Source of the DNA: Pseudomonadota bacterium
GTDB lineage: Bacteria > Myxococcota_A > UBA796 > SXON01
DNA: 7,453 bases
Direction: 5' to 3'
NCBI GenBank assembly: GCA_005776735.1
Contig: SXOM01000085.1
Location: forward strand, 1 to 7,453
Below are positions 5,877 to 7,453 of this stretch, one piece after another. Positions within the stretch are counted from its first letter, which is position 1; every line of letters begins with the position of its first letter. The notes beneath the pieces were generated by a model that saw nothing but the letters and a program-made list of their open reading frames with translations, searched no databases and was not told the origin of the DNA. The translations under genes were made by a program, and so were the position numbers.

Positions 5877-7325
5877 GGGCGGGGGCGGGGGCGGGGGCGG
5901 GGCGATCGGGTTCTGGACGGGAGCGGCGTCGCCCGTCCACGGCAGGCGGATGTGGTCGGGCAGCGTGGGTGCGCTGTCACCGGGCTCCAACATCCGGACG
6001 ATGCGGAAGACCACACGCCGGTTGGCGGCGAGCGTGGCCTCGTCGGTGCCTTCCCGCACCGGCACCACCTCGCCCATGCCCTGGTAGCTGATGCGGTCGG
6101 GATGGACCCCCGCCGCCACCAGGGCCTCCCACACGGCCCGCGCACGCCGGCTGGAGAGGTCGTAGTTGTAGGCGAAGCTCCCCTCGTCGCTGGCGTGCCC
6201 CTGGATGACGACGTGCAGGATGCGCCAGTCGGTGCGCAGGAACTCGGCCACGGCCCGCAGGGTGGGCCGCGATTCGGGGAGGATGACCTCGGTGCCGAAC
6301 TCGAACTGGATGGGGTCGCGGATGCTGATCCGGTCGGCCTCGACGCGCGCGAGCTCCCCTTCGCGCCACACCACCACCGCCGTCTCGGTCGGCGGGGGCT
6401 CGGGCTCGGGGTCCGGCGCGTCTTCGGGCAGCGCGACCGGCGTGGGGAGCGGCGCCGGTTCGGTCCGCGCCGGGGGGGTGAGCAGCCACCGGACGTCGAT
6501 CCACGCGCGCGCGGTGGGCTCGCCCACCCCGCCCAACAAGCCGAGGCCCGCCCCCATCGCGACGTCGACCCCGCGGCCGGGGTGAGCGGTGACGCCGGCG
6601 AGGAGCTCGAGCGCGCGCGAGGAGCGTTCTTCGGGCGCGGCGGCGTGCACGCGGGACAGGAGGGCGTAGTCGAGGTCCAGGCGCTCGGGGACCACCACCC
6701 AACTCAGGGACGCCCCACCGGTCAGCTCGGTGGAGACCTTCCAGTGCGCGCCGGAGTCGTGCTCGGGGCGCGCCAGCACGCCGAGGTCGAGCGCGGCGCG
6801 GAGCCGAGGGCCCCTCAGCCCGCCGACGAGCGCCAACGCCGGACGCACCGTGGGGTCGCTCATCCACGCGTTGCGCGTGCCGGTGGGCCACGAGACGTCG
6901 GCGCGGACCAGGAGGCCACCGCCCGGTCGGTCGTAGACGCGCGCGCGCACGGTGGTGTCGAGATCGCCCACCGCAGGGCCGTCGGCGGTGAACGGAGTGT
7001 CGTCGGACGCGTAGGTGTACGCCACCGGCAGGTCGACGCCCGCGTCCAACCAACGCAGGACGCCGACACCCGCGCCGAGCTGGCCGAGGAGGCGGCTGCC
7101 GACCGCGGCGCCGTAGAGATCGCCGTCGGCGTAGTAGAGCACCGGCGCATCTTCGTACTGCAGCGTGGTGGCGAGGCGCACCCGCCCGCGGGGCAGGACC
7201 GTCGGCGCGTCGACCCCGGCGACCGCGCCCACCCCCCACCGGGGCTGCAAAACCGACACGTCGTGGTCCGCCGCCGGCTCGGCGGCGTGGACCCAAGCGC
7301 TCCAGATCAACAACGCGGCGTTCAG
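5859..7325 (-). CDS. Outer-membrane barrel protein with C-terminal OmpA peptidoglycan-binding domain
   Basis: A 488-residue protein. No in-frame ATG or GTG exists near the N-terminus. CTG 7325 has GGGGAGGG eight bases upstream and gives a plausible signal peptide MNAALLIWSAWVHA|AEP; TTG 7313 (484 residues) is the alternative. Residues about 20-280 alternate hydrophobic and polar residues with many Gly/Arg, like an outer-membrane beta-barrel. Residues 283-313 are a Pro/Glu-rich linker. Residues about 330-444 are an OmpA C-terminal domain (IQFEFGTEVI, VVIQGHASDEGSFAYN, LSSRRARAVWEAL, RISYQGMGEVVPV, NRRVVFRIV). Compared with E. coli OmpA, the diaminopimelate-binding Asp271 position holds Ser379, with Asp380 next to it; Arg394 is kept. 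The protein ends in eight prolines and EEDEL. It is first in a two-gene operon with the TSP3 gene and likely ties the outer membrane to the wall. Its domain order resembles TraB of Myxococcus. Confidence 0.88.
   Translation of the reverse strand: MNAALLIWSAWVHAAEPAADHDVSVLQPRWGVGAVAGVDAPTVLPRGRVRLATTLQYEDAPVLYYADGDLYGAAVGSRLLGQLGAGVGVLRWLDAGVDLPVAYTYASDDTPFTADGPAVGDLDTTVRARVYDRPGGGLLVRADVSWPTGTRNAWMSDPTVRPALALVGGLRGPRLRAALDLGVLARPEHDSGAHWKVSTELTGGASLSWVVVPERLDLDYALLSRVHAAAPEERSSRALELLAGVTAHPGRGVDVAMGAGLGLLGGVGEPTARAWIDVRWLLTPPARTEPAPLPTPVALPEDAPDPEPEPPPTETAVVVWREGELARVEADRISIRDPIQFEFGTEVILPESRPTLRAVAEFLRTDWRILHVVIQGHASDEGSFAYNYDLSSRRARAVWEALVAAGVHPDRISYQGMGEVVPVREGTDEATLAANRRVVFRIVRMLEPGDSAPTLPDHIRLPWTGDAAPVQNPIAPPPPPPPPEEDEL
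5877..5902 (+). repeat. G-tract array (potential G-quadruplex) encoding polyproline on the other strand
   Basis: The plus strand has five G-runs (3, 5, 5, 5 and 4 bases) separated by single C residues. This meets the classic four-tract, short-loop quadruplex pattern. On the minus strand it encodes eight consecutive prolines near the C-terminus of the OmpA-domain protein. The plus strand is the transcription template for that operon. The run is also slippage-prone, and length changes of six bases would keep frame. Confidence 0.6.
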
Positions 7326-7370
7326 GGGGCCGACCCTCCCCGATCCCGCTATCTTGGCCGGGGAGGCGAT
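7326..7370. promoter_or_regulatory. 45-bp divergent region between the ompA-like gene and the next plus-strand gene
   Basis: Two outward-facing Shine-Dalgarno sequences lie here: GGGGAGGG on the minus strand (7334-7341) and GGGGAGG on the plus strand (7360-7366). Only 18 bases separate them. The most AT-rich spot is TATCTT (7350-7355), reading AAGATA on the minus strand, a weak -10-like element in either direction. No -35 or operator is convincing, so at least one promoter may sit inside the opposing coding region. Confidence 0.35.
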
Positions 7371-7453
7371 GTGGGGTTCGGCGTCGTGACGGTCGTGTGG
7401 TGCGCGTCGATCGCCGCTGCGCAGGACCTGCCCGCCGCGCCGGCGCCGGCCGA
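7371..7453 (+). CDS. Exported protein, N-terminal fragment (signal peptide only)
   Basis: GTG 7371 opens a frame to the right window edge (27 complete codons). It encodes MGFGVVTVVWCASIAAAQ followed by DLPAAPAPA. This is a hydrophobic core with a signal peptidase I site AAA|QD, then the start of an Ala/Pro-rich mature region. Cys11 is preceded by Trp, so it is not a lipobox. GGAGG ends four bases before the start, slightly close but usable; GTG 7386 is a second possibility. The nearby ATG at 7369 is in another frame and stops after six codons. The function cannot be told from this fragment. It is divergent from the ompA-like gene and may be co-regulated with it. Confidence 0.6.
   Translation, partial: MGFGVVTVVWCASIAAAQDLPAAPAPA

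Noticed and set aside
5863..5940. N-terminal extension of the TSP3 protein to ATG 5940
   Set aside because: It would bury the signal peptide behind 26 Arg/Pro-rich residues read off-frame within the OmpA gene; GTG 5862 has an excellent Shine-Dalgarno.
4036..6087. A 683-codon plus-strand open frame across the vWA, TSP3 and OmpA genes
   Set aside because: It is Val/Ala/Gly/Arg-rich and antisense to the TSP3 repeats, where the 69-base period gives a false repetitive protein. It has no start context and no recognisable domain.
7369..7389. ATG 7369 as start of the right-edge plus-strand gene
   Set aside because: This frame stops after six codons; the GTG at 7371 stays open to the window edge and encodes a signal peptide.

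Overview
The window is very GC-rich, with almost every third codon position G or C. It encodes mostly envelope proteins of a kind common in Myxococcota and related delta-lineage bacteria: MopE-type DCDD repeats, thrombospondin type 3 repeats ending in a MYXO-CTERM-like tail, choice-of-anchor D domains, a von Willebrand A (vWA) domain, and an OmpA-domain barrel. The lineage is inferred from protein content only; there is no rRNA or other marker here.

Layout, left to right. (1) 1-87, minus: the first 29 codons of EttA, an ABC-F ribosome-associated ATPase and the only cytosolic product visible. (2) 243-959, plus: a lipoprotein with a coiled coil, a helical linker and a TlpA/ResA-like thioredoxin domain with a CPHC active site. 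(3) 1075-3258, minus: a large lipoprotein with six DCDD metal-binding motifs and a C-terminal right-handed beta-helix. (4) 3293-4804, plus: a lipoprotein with two choice-of-anchor D domains and a vWA domain with a MIDAS motif. (5) 4786-5862, minus: a secreted protein with nine 23-residue thrombospondin type 3 repeats and a C-terminal sorting tail. (6) 5859-7325, minus: an outer-membrane barrel plus OmpA peptidoglycan-binding domain, upstream of (5) and translationally coupled to it by a GTGA overlap. (7) 7371-7453, plus: the signal peptide of a further exported protein, cut by the window edge.

Six of the seven genes encode exported proteins, and three of these have predicted Ca2+ or divalent-metal sites (DCDD repeats, TSP3 repeats, MIDAS). 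A reasonable inference is a Ca2+-dependent surface or adhesion module. The OmpA barrel would anchor to peptidoglycan and be made with a rigid Cys-rich stalk protein; the MopE-like and vWA lipoproteins form a divergent pair sharing a 34-bp control region. No mobile element, CRISPR array, tRNA or rRNA was seen, and no gene-free stretch exceeds 300 bases.

The most notable features are: the OmpA/TSP3 junction, where an eight-proline run, a strong G-tract, a Shine-Dalgarno and a GTGA overlap lie within 45 bases; the very short divergent intergenic regions, one with a 10-base direct repeat; and exported proteins whose signal peptides all lack a basic N-region.
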